Part shown: positions 1 through 8,696 of the stretch, piece by piece
Layout: each line of letters opens with the position of its first letter
Position numbering within the stretch: the stretch's first letter is position 1
Assembly (NCBI GenBank): GCA_937883755.1
Contig: CAKZYA010000001.1
Span: 124,001 to 188,000 of the forward strand
Source: an uncultured Flammeovirgaceae bacterium
Lineage (GTDB): Bacteria; Bacteroidota; Bacteroidia; Cytophagales; Cyclobacteriaceae
Length of the DNA: 64,000 nucleotides
Direction of reading: 5' to 3'
Notes under the pieces: model-generated
Databases searched by the model: none
What the model saw: the letters and a program-made list of their open reading frames with translations, nothing else
What the model was told of the DNA's origin: nothing
Translations under genes and position numbers: made by a program

Positions 1-2
1 TG

Positions 3-92
3 AATGATTTACGTCAGATTGCTTCTACGCTTGAAGATATTGATAGATCCGTGGATAATCTGATGAAAAAACGGAATAAGAATAAATCTTAG
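3..92 (+). CDS. C-terminal end of an unidentified protein (partial)
   Basis: The frame is open from the left edge and stops with TAG at 90-92, giving 29 residues rich in charged and polar amino acids and ending in a Lys/Asn-rich tail (KKRNKNKS). The predicted helical ISTLED-like stretch and basic end would suit a coiled or regulatory C-terminus, but the family cannot be recognised from this fragment. It reads toward the oxidoreductase gene starting at 172, with 79 bp between them. Confidence 0.5.
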   Translation, partial: NDLRQIASTLEDIDRSVDNLMKKRNKNKS

Positions 93-171
93 ATGGTACA
101 AGATCACCCAATTTTGAAAGTTCTCTAGTTTCCGTATATTCCGTAGCTTAACACAACACCAACCGATAGCT

Positions 172-1473
172 ATGGATCAAAAAAAATCTCCTCTTTCACC
201 TTCCCGTCGTAAATTTATTGGAACAAGCCTTTCGGCTCTAGCCGGAATTAGCATTGTACCTCGCAGAGTGTTAGGTGGCACTAACTATACCTCTCCCAGC
301 GACCAAATTACTATTGGATATATTGGCACTGGAAAACAAGGGCGAGGTACACTCTTTAAGAAATTCATTGAAATACCGGAAGTGCAAATTGTAGCAGCCT
401 GTGATGTTGATACCCAAAAGCTTAGCGATTTTACCCAAAAGGCATCGGCTTATTATGCTGAAAATAAAAGTCAGAAGGCCAATCAGATAGATGTATATGG
501 CGACTTTAGAGAATTATTGGAGCGTAAAGATGTTGACGCTGTAATAATCGTGACCCCTGACCATTGGCATGCTACTGCATCTATATTGGCTTGTGAAGCT
601 GGAAAAGACGTGTATTGCGAGAAGCCACTCGCTCTCACAGTTGGGGAAGGTCGAGACATGGTAAAAGCGACCCGCAAACACCAGCGGGTATTTCAGACAG
701 GAAGTATGCAGCGTTCTTGGGAAGACTTCCAACGAGCTGCAGAGTTGGTAATCAATGGATACATTGGTGATATAGAAAGAGTGGTGGTGAGTGTGGGCGG
801 ACCACCTGATGCCTGTGAACAGCCGGCTGAGCCTGTGCCTAACTATCTGGATTGGAACATGTGGCAAGGGCCGGCTCCAAAACGTGAGTATAGTTCTTTC
901 TTTGCACCTCCAATGAGTTGGGATGGGTGGCCCCGTTGGCGCTATTGTAAACACTACGGAGGAGGACTAATGACCGACTGGGGAGCACATATGTTTGATA
1001 TTGCCCAGTGGGCACTAGGCAAAGACGACAGTGGACCAGTAGAGGTAATACCTCCTGATGGAAAGGAATATAAAGTACTGACTTATCTGTACGAAGACGG
1101 CACGCCTATGGTGCGGGAAGATTTCGGTAAAGGTAATGCCGTACGATTTGAAGGCAGCGAAGGAGTTATTGAGGTAAGTCGTCAATTTCTTAATGTTCCC
1201 GAAAATCTCAAAGATCAAAAAATTAGCGATAACGATATTCGTCTTTACAAAAGTCGCGATCACTATCGTGATTGGTTAGATGCCATCCGGCAGCGTAGTA
1301 AGCCCATTTGTGACGTAGAAATAGGGCACCGTACTGCTACCGTCTGTAATATTGGTAACATCGCTTACGAACTCAATCGCCCTCTGCGCTGGAATCCAAA
1401 GAAAGAAAAGTTTAAAGGAGATCGGGAGGCCAATCAGATGCTATCTAGAAAGCAACGCGATTTTTGGTCATAA
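172..1473 (+). CDS. Gfo/Idh/MocA family oxidoreductase, Tat-exported
   Basis: A 433-residue NAD(P)-dependent sugar (or inositol-type) dehydrogenase family protein. Residues 11-36 form a twin-arginine signal (SRRKFIG followed by a hydrophobic stretch and a small-residue end), so export through Tat to the periplasm is expected. The Rossmann motif GTGKQG is at 52-57, the family's CEKP motif at 149-152 with the usual catalytic Lys151, and the GGGLMTDWGAH stretch near 263-273 carries the conserved Asp and His of the C-terminal domain. Substrate is unknown; such proteins in Bacteroidota often act on modified sugars in polysaccharide use. It precedes a beta-propeller-like gene by 13 bp, so the two may be cotranscribed. 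A second, divergent family member lies at 2926-4344 on the other strand. Confidence 0.93.
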   Translation: MDQKKSPLSPSRRKFIGTSLSALAGISIVPRRVLGGTNYTSPSDQITIGYIGTGKQGRGTLFKKFIEIPEVQIVAACDVDTQKLSDFTQKASAYYAENKSQKANQIDVYGDFRELLERKDVDAVIIVTPDHWHATASILACEAGKDVYCEKPLALTVGEGRDMVKATRKHQRVFQTGSMQRSWEDFQRAAELVINGYIGDIERVVVSVGGPPDACEQPAEPVPNYLDWNMWQGPAPKREYSSFFAPPMSWDGWPRWRYCKHYGGGLMTDWGAHMFDIAQWALGKDDSGPVEVIPPDGKEYKVLTYLYEDGTPMVREDFGKGNAVRFEGSEGVIEVSRQFLNVPENLKDQKISDNDIRLYKSRDHYRDWLDAIRQRSKPICDVEIGHRTATVCNIGNIAYELNRPLRWNPKKEKFKGDREANQMLSRKQRDFWS

Positions 1474-1486
1474 TACTCGCATTTAA

Positions 1487-2924
1487 GTGCATGTATATTG
1501 GATATTTAATTGCTTAGCTATTTTAGCTTTACTTCTTGAGAACGAGGGGAAGGTAGTGCTGTCTGAAATAAAAACTCATAAGTCACTTCTTACAAAAGAA
1601 GTATGTGCTCAACCAGTTATCAAAAAAGGTGATCCGCTCTTATTCAGTAAAATTGATGTTCCGTCAGAGCTTCTTACTACTAATGATAGCCTAACTTTTG
1701 GGGGAGATATTCGGATGGGTGATTTGACCGGGGATGGGCAGGTAGACTTTTTGGTATATCGTTCTGAAGATAACGCCCACGATGGGGGCGGGATCAAGCC
1801 CTGCTTCTGGGGAGCATTTACCCAAGACGGAGAAATACTATGGCAGCGAGGTACTGGTGGTGAACAACCTTCTCGCCCTGGCCCGGTAGCAATCTTTGAT
1901 ATTGATCAAGACGAAGTATCAGAAATAATAACCTTCGCTCATCAGTCCGGTGTAGACGCACCGCATGGAAGTTTGCAGGATGTAGAGATACTGATTATGG
2001 ATGGGCAAACTGGTGAAGTAGAACGACAGGTTAAGCCTGAGATTTTTCAAGACATTCAAGGTAAGGGTGCTAACTGGGTTCATCAGCGTATTCTTATTGC
2101 TAATCTGAGAGGGCAGGACACTCCTCGGGATTTCGTAATTAAACTGGGTACTTATGTGTTGGCCTTTGATGATCAGCTGAATCTACTGTGGTCGTATCAG
2201 CATGATTGGCGAGAATATAGCCGAGTACCAGCCTACATTCCGTCAGTAGGCGACATAGATAACGATAGTAAAGATGAGGTAAACGGTGGTTATTACTTGC
2301 TGGATGATGACGGCGGCATACTGTGGGAAGAAATGCTCGGGCGACATATGGATGCAGTAGCAATAGATTATTGGGATGATCTGACGAAAAAACGTGCCTT
2401 TGCTTCAGGGTTTGGTCACGTGTTGGATGAAAAAGGAAATATCATTCTAAAGCTCGGCGAAGAGGTGGTTCCGCACGGACAGGAACTACGGGTAGGACAC
2501 TTTGATAGTACAAATGATGATTCGCTATAACGGCCATCAGCCTGATGTAATGCTAGTAGATCAATCAGGACAAGTAGTTCGTCGCTTTCAGTTAAACGAA
2601 TCGCCTAATAATACGGGAATGGAAGTTGTGTATTGGTATGGGGCTGATCAGCCAGCACTGCTGTACAACGGTGGGCAGCTATGGAACGGCAAGGGTAAAT
2701 CAGTTATTACTTTTCAAGAATTGCCTCCTCCAAGAGGAAATAAGCGGCAGGGCTGGTACCACTGTATTCCTGCCAATGTATGCGGTGATGAGCGAGAAGA
2801 AGTTATACTATACAATCCTTGGGATACCGCAATTTATATTTACACTCCTGCTCCCTTTCACGAAGATACATTTGCCGGTTCTCAACCTATGCCTCGGCAG
2901 TACAATGTACGACTAATGGATTAA
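1487..2924 (+). pseudogene. secreted FG-GAP/VCBS-like beta-propeller protein, split by a frameshift
   Basis: Two consecutive frames together encode about 478 residues. The first part (GTG start at 1487, stop TAA at 2528-2530) has a hydrophobic N-terminus and repeated Asp-rich loops such as DLTGDGQVD, DIDQDEVSE and GDIDNDSKDE, as in calcium-binding FG-GAP/VCBS repeats. The second part, in the next frame from about 2520 to 2924, continues the same style (RYNGHQPDVMLVD, ALLYNGGQLWNGKG). Removing one T in the GATGATTCGC run near 2516-2525 would join them as STNDDRYNGHQPD. FG-GAP propellers with such content occur in rhamnogalacturonan-lyase-like and sugar-binding secreted proteins; the exact function is not recognised. 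Either a genuine frameshift mutation or a sequencing/assembly error. The stop at 2924 is convergent with the neighbour ending at 2926. Confidence 0.7.
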
Positions 2925-2925
2925 G

Positions 2926-4344
2926 TTAGCTCATTTCCCAATCCTGTCGTACTGATTCGCGAATATATTGGTCAGCCTCAGGTAAGCCTTTGGCCTTCAT
3001 CTGTTCAGCATTCCAGTAGATAGGCTGTCCACCCATTCGGAGAGAAAGAACACCCAGTAGGGTAATCTCGGTCAGACGGGCACCGTACTCAAAGTTCGCA
3101 CTAGCTGCCGGGCCGCCTTGAATAGCATCGATCCAATCGCGGAAGTGACCATTAGAACGTGGTATGCTTTGCTTAGGTGGCTTGAATGATTCGGCCTGCG
3201 ACTCAGGATATATTTGAGGAACTCGCTGATTTCCGTCATTGACGATAATTCCTTTGTCACCCACGAACATAGTACCCCGACGAGGTAAGTCTATTCCCTG
3301 CGGCAGTATATCCGGTCGTTTGGGTTGTAACCCCCCCGAATACCACGTGAGTTTAACGGCTGCTTGGTCACCCTGAGCAGGAAAATCGTAGTAACCAATC
3401 TCGCCGTAGGGGGCAATATCCGCGTTGCTAAAACCCGCCGGGCGAATGGCTACTCGTTCCGGAGCCGATAGATTGAAGGCCCACACCGAAGCATCCATAT
3501 CGTGACAGCCAAAGTCGCCTAAAGCCCCGCAACCAAAATCCCAGAAGTCTCGCCAAGTGACGGGTACATAGTGTTCGTGGAACGGACGAGGCTCACGAGG
3601 CCCCAGCCATAAGTCCCAGTCAAAATTCACAGGCATTGTCGATTTTCCTTCGGGTAGCCCACGTAAGCTCGGTACCCAACGGGTAGCGGGAACCCAGGCG
3701 TGAATTTCATCTACTTTGCCGATGGCACCAGCCCGCAAATACTCTACTGTCTGGCGAATGCCATCAGCACTATGGCCACTGTTACCCATCTGGGTGGCTA
3801 ACCCCGTTTCTTTAGCCACTTTCTGTACCTCACGGGCTTCCCAAATATTGTGCGTGAGCGGCTTCTCGCAATATACATGCTTGCCTGTTCGCATGGCTAA
3901 CAGAGAAATATAGGCGTGGGTATGATCGGGAGTGGAGCAGACTATACCGTCTAGTTCTTCCTTCTCTAGCATCTCCCGAAAGTCATCGTACTCAGCTACC
4001 TGAAACGAAGGGTTATCTACCTGATGCTTTTCCTCGATAATATCTTTCACTGGACCACGCCCAGCCTCAGAACGATAGTAAAAGTCGGCTAAATTCCAGT
4101 AGTAAGCCGGATCAGCTATCGCCGTGACGCGAACATTGTCCAAAGCCAGAAAAGCTTCCGTGTTTTTTCGCCCTTTACCACCTACGCCCACCATACCTAA
4201 GGTAACAGTATCACTAGGGGCAACGAAGCCTACCCCGCCTAATACATGGCGAGGTACAATCATAAAACTGGCGGCAGTACAAGCTGCACTTTTAATAAAG
4301 TTTCGTCGGGATGCGTTTCGGGAAGGTAAAAGGTCGTTGTTCAT
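2926..4344 (-). CDS. Gfo/Idh/MocA family oxidoreductase, Tat-exported
   Basis: 472 residues. The N-terminus carries a twin-arginine motif (SRRNFIK, residues 12-18) before a hydrophobic stretch, predicting Tat export. The Rossmann motif GVGGKG follows, then YCEKPLTHN with the family's Glu-Lys-Pro, and DFGCHDMD in the C-terminal domain. A Gly/Trp/Pro-rich insertion (WVPATRW, DWDLWLGPREPRPFHEHYVP) is typical of the long secreted group in Bacteroidota and Planctomycetes. Substrate unknown, presumably a sugar derivative. It ends 1 bp from the broken beta-propeller gene, convergent with it. It is related in family but only distantly in sequence to the gene at 172. Confidence 0.93.
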   Translation of the reverse strand: MNNDLLPSRNASRRNFIKSAACTAASFMIVPRHVLGGVGFVAPSDTVTLGMVGVGGKGRKNTEAFLALDNVRVTAIADPAYYWNLADFYYRSEAGRGPVKDIIEEKHQVDNPSFQVAEYDDFREMLEKEELDGIVCSTPDHTHAYISLLAMRTGKHVYCEKPLTHNIWEAREVQKVAKETGLATQMGNSGHSADGIRQTVEYLRAGAIGKVDEIHAWVPATRWVPSLRGLPEGKSTMPVNFDWDLWLGPREPRPFHEHYVPVTWRDFWDFGCGALGDFGCHDMDASVWAFNLSAPERVAIRPAGFSNADIAPYGEIGYYDFPAQGDQAAVKLTWYSGGLQPKRPDILPQGIDLPRRGTMFVGDKGIIVNDGNQRVPQIYPESQAESFKPPKQSIPRSNGHFRDWIDAIQGGPAASANFEYGARLTEITLLGVLSLRMGGQPIYWNAEQMKAKGLPEADQYIRESVRQDWEMS

Positions 4345-4475
4345 AATAAAGAGTTGAAGAAACCCTTAATTTATGAAATTTTAGCGTTACGGCATTACAT
4401 AGATAATGGCATTTTCCAATACTCTCTGTCGGCTTAAATATTCTATTCTTTCTTCTTCTAGGTATCTCAATCTGA

Positions 4476-4973
4476 TTAGTTATAAAAACTACCGGGTAGA
4501 AGTTGTATTTCTTCTCTAGCGTTTCGTGTATTTCTAAAAGTAACTCGTGCTTGTGAGCATTCTTCTGGTAGTAGCATTTCAGTGACAATCAATTCGAATG
4601 CTTCAGTAGCGTTTCGGGCTACACCAACGAACATCAGTCCGTCGTACAATCGTTCAGTTTGTAAGTCTAGCGTATAGGTTTGTTGCTGATGAGTAAGGTA
4701 GAGGTACGGATAGGCTAATTCCCGGTTAAATGTGAACTTGCGATACAAAGAATGAAGAGTGCTGTCAATTAGCTGAAATACATCTTCGTTCAACGTAAGG
4801 ATGGATTTATCAAGTGGCTTATCAGTAACGATAACCTCCAATCGCCCAGACTCACGATCGCCTGATAACCGCTTCACTGTGCATTGGCAAACCGATTGCT
4901 CTTCAGTCAATGTTTGGCTGTAACAATAGAAAGTGGAACTAAGGAAAAAGAAAAGAAACAAAATGGGTTTCAT
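4476..4973 (-). CDS. secreted hypothetical protein
   Basis: 165 residues with a clear signal peptide (MKPILFLFFFLSSTFYCYSQ), so a periplasmic or surface location is likely. The rest is a mixed sequence with two Cys close together (CQC, residues 28-30) and no motif that I recognise. It stands alone: 131 bp before the oxidoreductase gene on the same strand and about 200 bp after the LEA-like lipoprotein gene. Function unknown. Confidence 0.7.
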   Translation of the reverse strand: MKPILFLFFFLSSTFYCYSQTLTEEQSVCQCTVKRLSGDRESGRLEVIVTDKPLDKSILTLNEDVFQLIDSTLHSLYRKFTFNRELAYPYLYLTHQQQTYTLDLQTERLYDGLMFVGVARNATEAFELIVTEMLLPEECSQARVTFRNTRNAREEIQLLPGSFYN

Positions 4974-5179
4974 AGCCTTGGTCGTATGTGATATACGGAA
5001 GATACGCAGGATGGCAATGATTGTAAAGTATCTCGGAGAGGAATTAGGAAGTTAAAGTAAACCTCTACCTGTCTTGCCTAAGTATAAAAACCTGATACTG
5101 TTCCACAGTCTCGTGACAAGTCGAGCTGTTTAGTTGAAATATCGCTTGGTTTGGCTAATAATATTCTCAGGAAATTTAA

Positions 5180-5653
5180 TTAGAGAGCAATATTCACGTC
5201 GTCTTCATAGTCGAAAGGTACGCTGAAGGAAACGCCGTACATCTTTACTCGCGCTTTTCCCTTGTAGCGAATCTTTTTTTCTGCGCCATTGAGCATACTC
5301 ATCGCAGTGCTAAGTAGGTTCATGTTCAAATCTTCCAACGACAGCGTAACATCAATAGGAACCGCTACATCACTATTGGGCTCAGCCGTGATATCGTATT
5401 TGCGAGAGATGTCTTTAACCTTTTGCCCTTCCACGGAAACCTCTACATCTACTTGCTTAAGAGTAATCTGACGGTCGTTAGGATTAAAGAATATAGCATC
5501 CCCGTTAATTCGGGCACTGTTCAGCCCTTGTACGTTTACCTTCAGGTTTTTTATTCCTTTAAAATCGGGGGCTTCAGGCTTGGTACAGGATGCCAACAAT
5601 AGGCTTAATCCGGCAATTACCAACCATCTAGTCCAAAGCTGGTTCATAGTCAA
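5180..5653 (-). CDS. LEA type-2 family lipoprotein
   Basis: 157 residues. The N-terminus ends in a lipobox (LLLASC, Cys about residue 23), so it is a lipoprotein. The remainder matches the LEA-2/WHy pattern: an immunoglobulin-like beta domain with a central FFNPNDRQITLKQVDVEVSV segment and a second strand set ending VPFDYEDDVNIAL. Such proteins are common single-domain lipoproteins in Bacteroidota with no defined role. The start at 5653 overlaps the 3' end of the thioesterase gene by 26 bp (an inner ATG at 5647 is also possible), which points to translational coupling in a three-gene operon (6445 down to 5180). Confidence 0.85.
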   Translation of the reverse strand: MTMNQLWTRWLVIAGLSLLLASCTKPEAPDFKGIKNLKVNVQGLNSARINGDAIFFNPNDRQITLKQVDVEVSVEGQKVKDISRKYDITAEPNSDVAVPIDVTLSLEDLNMNLLSTAMSMLNGAEKKIRYKGKARVKMYGVSFSVPFDYEDDVNIAL

Positions 5654-6059
5654 TTACTTTTTGCTTCTCATCTACCGGAATGGGTACCGGACGTCCTGTT
5701 TTCGGGTCAATTGCGACCATTACCGTTGAGGCAGTGAAGAACAATCCCTCGTCACCTTCATCAGTAATAATATTATCAATGGTCATGCTACTATTGCCCA
5801 GACGCGTCGTTCGCATCCGTACCACTGGCTGTATGCCTGGCGTGAGCGGAATTTTAAAGTTCATGTCAGCATGAGCCAACACTAAGGCAATTTCGCCCGA
5901 ACCTGGTCGGCTTACCTCTCGGAAATAAGCGATTCGAGCGGCTTCCAGATACGTGAGATATACCGCATTATTAGCATGACCGAGCATATCCATGTCTGAG
6001 TAACGCACCTGAATAACGTAGCGAAAGCGGTATTTATTGATGTCGTCTAGCGAAATCAT
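5628..6059 (-). CDS. acyl-CoA thioesterase, hot-dog fold (4HBT family)
   Basis: 143 residues, the usual length for the family. The N-terminal RYSDMDMLGHANNAVYLTYLEAAR region (discontinuous motif: Tyr-x-Asp-x-Asp, then Gly-His-x-Asn-Asn) is the classic active site of YbgC/FadM-type thioesterases, with the Asp that activates water and the long central helix. It hydrolyses acyl-CoA or acyl-ACP thioesters; chain-length preference cannot be read from sequence. Its start codon overlaps the stop of the upstream lipoprotein gene (TAATG arrangement at 6057-6061) and its end overlaps the LEA-like gene, so all three are probably translated from one mRNA. Confidence 0.92.
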   Translation of the reverse strand: MISLDDINKYRFRYVIQVRYSDMDMLGHANNAVYLTYLEAARIAYFREVSRPGSGEIALVLAHADMNFKIPLTPGIQPVVRMRTTRLGNSSMTIDNIITDEGDEGLFFTASTVMVAIDPKTGRPVPIPVDEKQKVIDYEPALD

Positions 6060-6445
6060 TACTCAATGATGATAGTTACTTTATTCATTCGCTTAGCTAC
6101 CAACGAATCAGTTTTAATACCAGCTCCGTAATTATTCAGATCACCCTTCTCTACGTTGAGATAGTATTCGCGAGGTTCAATTCCAATAAACTTCACCCGC
6201 CCTTTATCGTCCGTGTAGGTAACTTCGCCTACGGGGTTGGTTTCCTGCTGATAATCCTCCTTACTAGTGAATAATTGTACTTCAGCACCTTCCACAACGT
6301 TACCAATATTATTACGAACTGTCACTTGTAAGGACGTTTTGAGTAGCTGAATAGGAGAGCTATCAGCGTCAGGAACGCTGGCCGAAGGAATGCTCTGACA
6401 ACTCATAATTACAATGGCGGTCAGCACTAACGTTTTCTTTAGCAT
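6059..6445 (-). CDS. small lipoprotein with carboxypeptidase-regulatory-like domain
   Basis: Chosen start is the ATG at 6443-6445, giving 128 residues with a lipobox (IVIMSC). The longer frame to 6607 adds residues read from a repetitive spacer and is not credible. After the lipobox comes a transthyretin/CarboxypepD-regulatory-like beta domain (SLQVTVRNNIGNVVEGAEVQLF, then DDKGRVKFIGIEPREYYLNVEKG; each piece is a family hallmark), which ends in a positively charged strand. Such proteins are usually surface or periplasmic accessory lipoproteins. First gene of the lipoprotein-thioesterase-LEA operon. Confidence 0.82.
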   Translation of the reverse strand: MLKKTLVLTAIVIMSCQSIPSASVPDADSSPIQLLKTSLQVTVRNNIGNVVEGAEVQLFTSKEDYQQETNPVGEVTYTDDKGRVKFIGIEPREYYLNVEKGDLNNYGAGIKTDSLVAKRMNKVTIIIE

Positions 6446-6611
6446 GGCTTGAAAATTTAGTAGGAAACAGTTCAACATAAACAATCGTTTGGTACGTAAA
6501 ATGGTTCGTAGTGTTATAATGCGAGGTGTTATAGTTCTGGGTTCATAGTTTTGGGTTGTGCTGGGCATGTAAAATTTTAAACTCAAAGTACACAACCATA
6601 ACACCATCTAT
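6446..6611. repeat. degenerate spacer with short imperfect tandem units
   Basis: Between the divergent genes starting at 6445 and 6612 lies a low-complexity tract in which units like GTTATAGTTCTGG, GTTCATAGTTTTGG and GGTTGTG recur with small changes. It also contains TAGTTTTG (6546-6553), a match to the TAnnTTTG -7 element, but with no good -33 box. Similar tracts occur elsewhere in the window. Confidence 0.45.
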
Positions 6612-7904
6612 ATGAAGAAGCAAAATAGTTTTCTTAAGTATCTATCCGCATTATTATTGCTCCCGACAGTAGTATGGGCGCAAAATTACCCAAAACTTTC
6701 CATAACCGAGACAAAGCCCGCAACAAAATACTATCGTCAGTACGCTGCTTTGGTTGAGCAAGAAGCCACATACCAAGTTCAAGCTTCTTCTTCGTTTACT
6801 AGTTTAGCCTTTCGGGCTACTTCCGGAACTGACTGGACTGATACTTATCTGATCGTTAATCAGGATACTTTTCGAGTATCAGTTGAAGAGCATGAAACTG
6901 CAAACCTTCCCTATAGCCTGAGTACTTTATTGGTATGGGATAAGCCAATTCAGGAGTTTTTGCTGTACACTGGGCAGGTGCAGGATGATATTGTAATCTC
7001 ACTTTTTAACGCTCAGGCTAGTGAAGTACCTCAGCCCGCTTTGCGTTGGGAACAAACTACTGAAGATGATGTGCAGTGCGAAAAGCCAGCACTAATTACC
7101 CAAGAGGAGTGGCGAACGGGACTACCTGCGCCCAGCTACCAGCGGGCTATCACTCAGGTCAACCACGTGATTATCCATCATTCGGCTACTTTTAACTCAC
7201 TAACGGATTATGAAAACGTAGTGCGGAATATCTACTTGTTCCATACCCAAGACCGAGGCTGGTCAGATATCGGGTACAACTTCCTGATAGCTCCTGATGG
7301 TACTTTATTTGAAGGGCGCAGTGCTGGAGAGCAGAACATAGAAAGTGATAACATTCGAGGAGCACATTTTTGTGGTCGTAATTCGGGCACCATGGGAGTT
7401 TGTCTTCTAGGCAACTACAATACGGCTGACCCAACGGATACAGCATTAGCTACTATTGAGCGAGTAACTAGCTGGAAGCTGGATAAAGAAAGTCTAGACC
7501 CTACTGCCACAAACTCCCACCCTACCAACAATAATTTGGGGATAATTGCTGGTCACCGCGATGGTTGTGCTACCGAATGTCCTGGCGAAAATTTGTACGT
7601 TCGCTTGGCATCAATCCGGCTCAATACCGAAGAGCAAATTGCCCAAGACTGCCGGGAAGAACCACAAGTATTCAATATTTATCCAATTCCCAATGATGGA
7701 ACCTTGACGGTTTCGCTTCCTCAACCGGACTCGACGGCATATTTAGACATTATCGATCTACAGGGAAGGACTTTATCGCTTCCGATGGTTAGTGAAGATG
7801 CTAGTCGCTTCACTGTTCAAACCCAGGTTTTGCCTACGGGAAGCTATATTTTGCGCGTGACCACTTCGCAGGAAGTGCTAACTCGGAAAATACTTGTAGA
7901 GTAA
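6612..7904 (+). CDS. PGRP-type N-acetylmuramoyl-L-alanine amidase with T9SS sorting domain
   Basis: 430 residues. A signal peptide (ending VVWAQ) is followed by a beta-rich N-terminal domain and then an amidase_2/PGRP domain from about residue 165 to 345. Zinc ligands of the T7-lysozyme type are visible: HHS at the start (VNHVIIHHS), and His plus Cys spaced by eight in AGHRDGCATEC. The Tyr in DIGYNFLI is the usual catalytic partner. It would cleave the muramoyl-L-Ala bond of peptidoglycan. The last ~80 residues (IYPIPNDG, LDIIDLQGR, LPTGSYILRV, KILVE) are a type A C-terminal sorting domain, so secretion by the type IX system is expected. Convergent with the gene ending at 7926. Confidence 0.93.
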   Translation: MKKQNSFLKYLSALLLLPTVVWAQNYPKLSITETKPATKYYRQYAALVEQEATYQVQASSSFTSLAFRATSGTDWTDTYLIVNQDTFRVSVEEHETANLPYSLSTLLVWDKPIQEFLLYTGQVQDDIVISLFNAQASEVPQPALRWEQTTEDDVQCEKPALITQEEWRTGLPAPSYQRAITQVNHVIIHHSATFNSLTDYENVVRNIYLFHTQDRGWSDIGYNFLIAPDGTLFEGRSAGEQNIESDNIRGAHFCGRNSGTMGVCLLGNYNTADPTDTALATIERVTSWKLDKESLDPTATNSHPTNNNLGIIAGHRDGCATECPGENLYVRLASIRLNTEEQIAQDCREEPQVFNIYPIPNDGTLTVSLPQPDSTAYLDIIDLQGRTLSLPMVSEDASRFTVQTQVLPTGSYILRVTTSQEVLTRKILVE

Positions 7905-7925
7905 ATGATGAGACTCAGTAGATAT

Positions 7926-8531
7926 TTAGGTATCGTGATCTTCGGTAGCAAATAAGTGACTTACGAAGTCATCAAAATGTAGAGCTTCCTGGTATAATCG
8001 GTCAGAATAGAAACTAACGAGTACCTTCAGAAAGCTAGGGCGATTATCAATAAATACTTGCGAGAGAGAGACATTGCCAAATTGCTGATCAATCGGCATC
8101 TTTTCCATACTCTCTGCGGTGATTGGTGGCTTTAAGTAGTAATGTTCGGTGGTTTCTACGTAGTTAGGTTTTTCAACAATACGCCGATCTTTATTCACTA
8201 ATCGGTATCCGAGCAACATTACACGGTCTTTCAGATACTCGAGTAAATACTGAAAGTGCTTTTCTTTAATCTCAGGATGGTAGGTGATGGCAAAGCCATT
8301 GGCGGTAGGCATGTTGAGAATATGCACATCAATTTCTGAACGAATATTAGTTTTTTTGTAATAATACGCCTGGGCTACTTTCTGAAGTAGCTTAGGTTGC
8401 TCGCCGTTATTCTTCCATTGCTCGTAAGCTTTTTGGTCTTTTTCGCTACGGTGCATTACTTCCCGTATCTGAGTGGTCAGGCCGTTCTTGGCAGGAAATA
8501 ATTTATCGACAATTTTGTCAAAAAAGGACAT
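7926..8531 (-). CDS. conserved hypothetical protein
   Basis: 201 residues, no signal peptide or membrane segment, so probably cytoplasmic. It is rich in charged residues with a mixed helix/strand pattern (for example HFQYLLEYLKDRVMLLGYRL). I recognise the style of a Bacteroidota conserved hypothetical but no domain. It sits alone between two convergent or divergent neighbours; the 165 bp upstream is a degenerate repetitive spacer. Confidence 0.7.
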   Translation of the reverse strand: MSFFDKIVDKLFPAKNGLTTQIREVMHRSEKDQKAYEQWKNNGEQPKLLQKVAQAYYYKKTNIRSEIDVHILNMPTANGFAITYHPEIKEKHFQYLLEYLKDRVMLLGYRLVNKDRRIVEKPNYVETTEHYYLKPPITAESMEKMPIDQQFGNVSLSQVFIDNRPSFLKVLVSFYSDRLYQEALHFDDFVSHLFATEDHDT

Positions 8532-8696
8532 ACAGAATTAGTTGGAGCTAAGCATTATTTATAGTTCGATAGGTTTTAGATTCTAAGCTCATTACTTTGG
8601 ATTTAAACTCGAAAACCTGGAACTTCAAACTGTTCACATTATAGCACTTTTTACGAAGATACAACTAACTTGTTGACAAGCAGTTATTGATTTACC

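Noticed and set aside
4292-4588. Open frame of 98 residues between two minus-strand genes
   Set aside because: It overlaps the starts/ends of both real genes in another frame and has no recognisable features.
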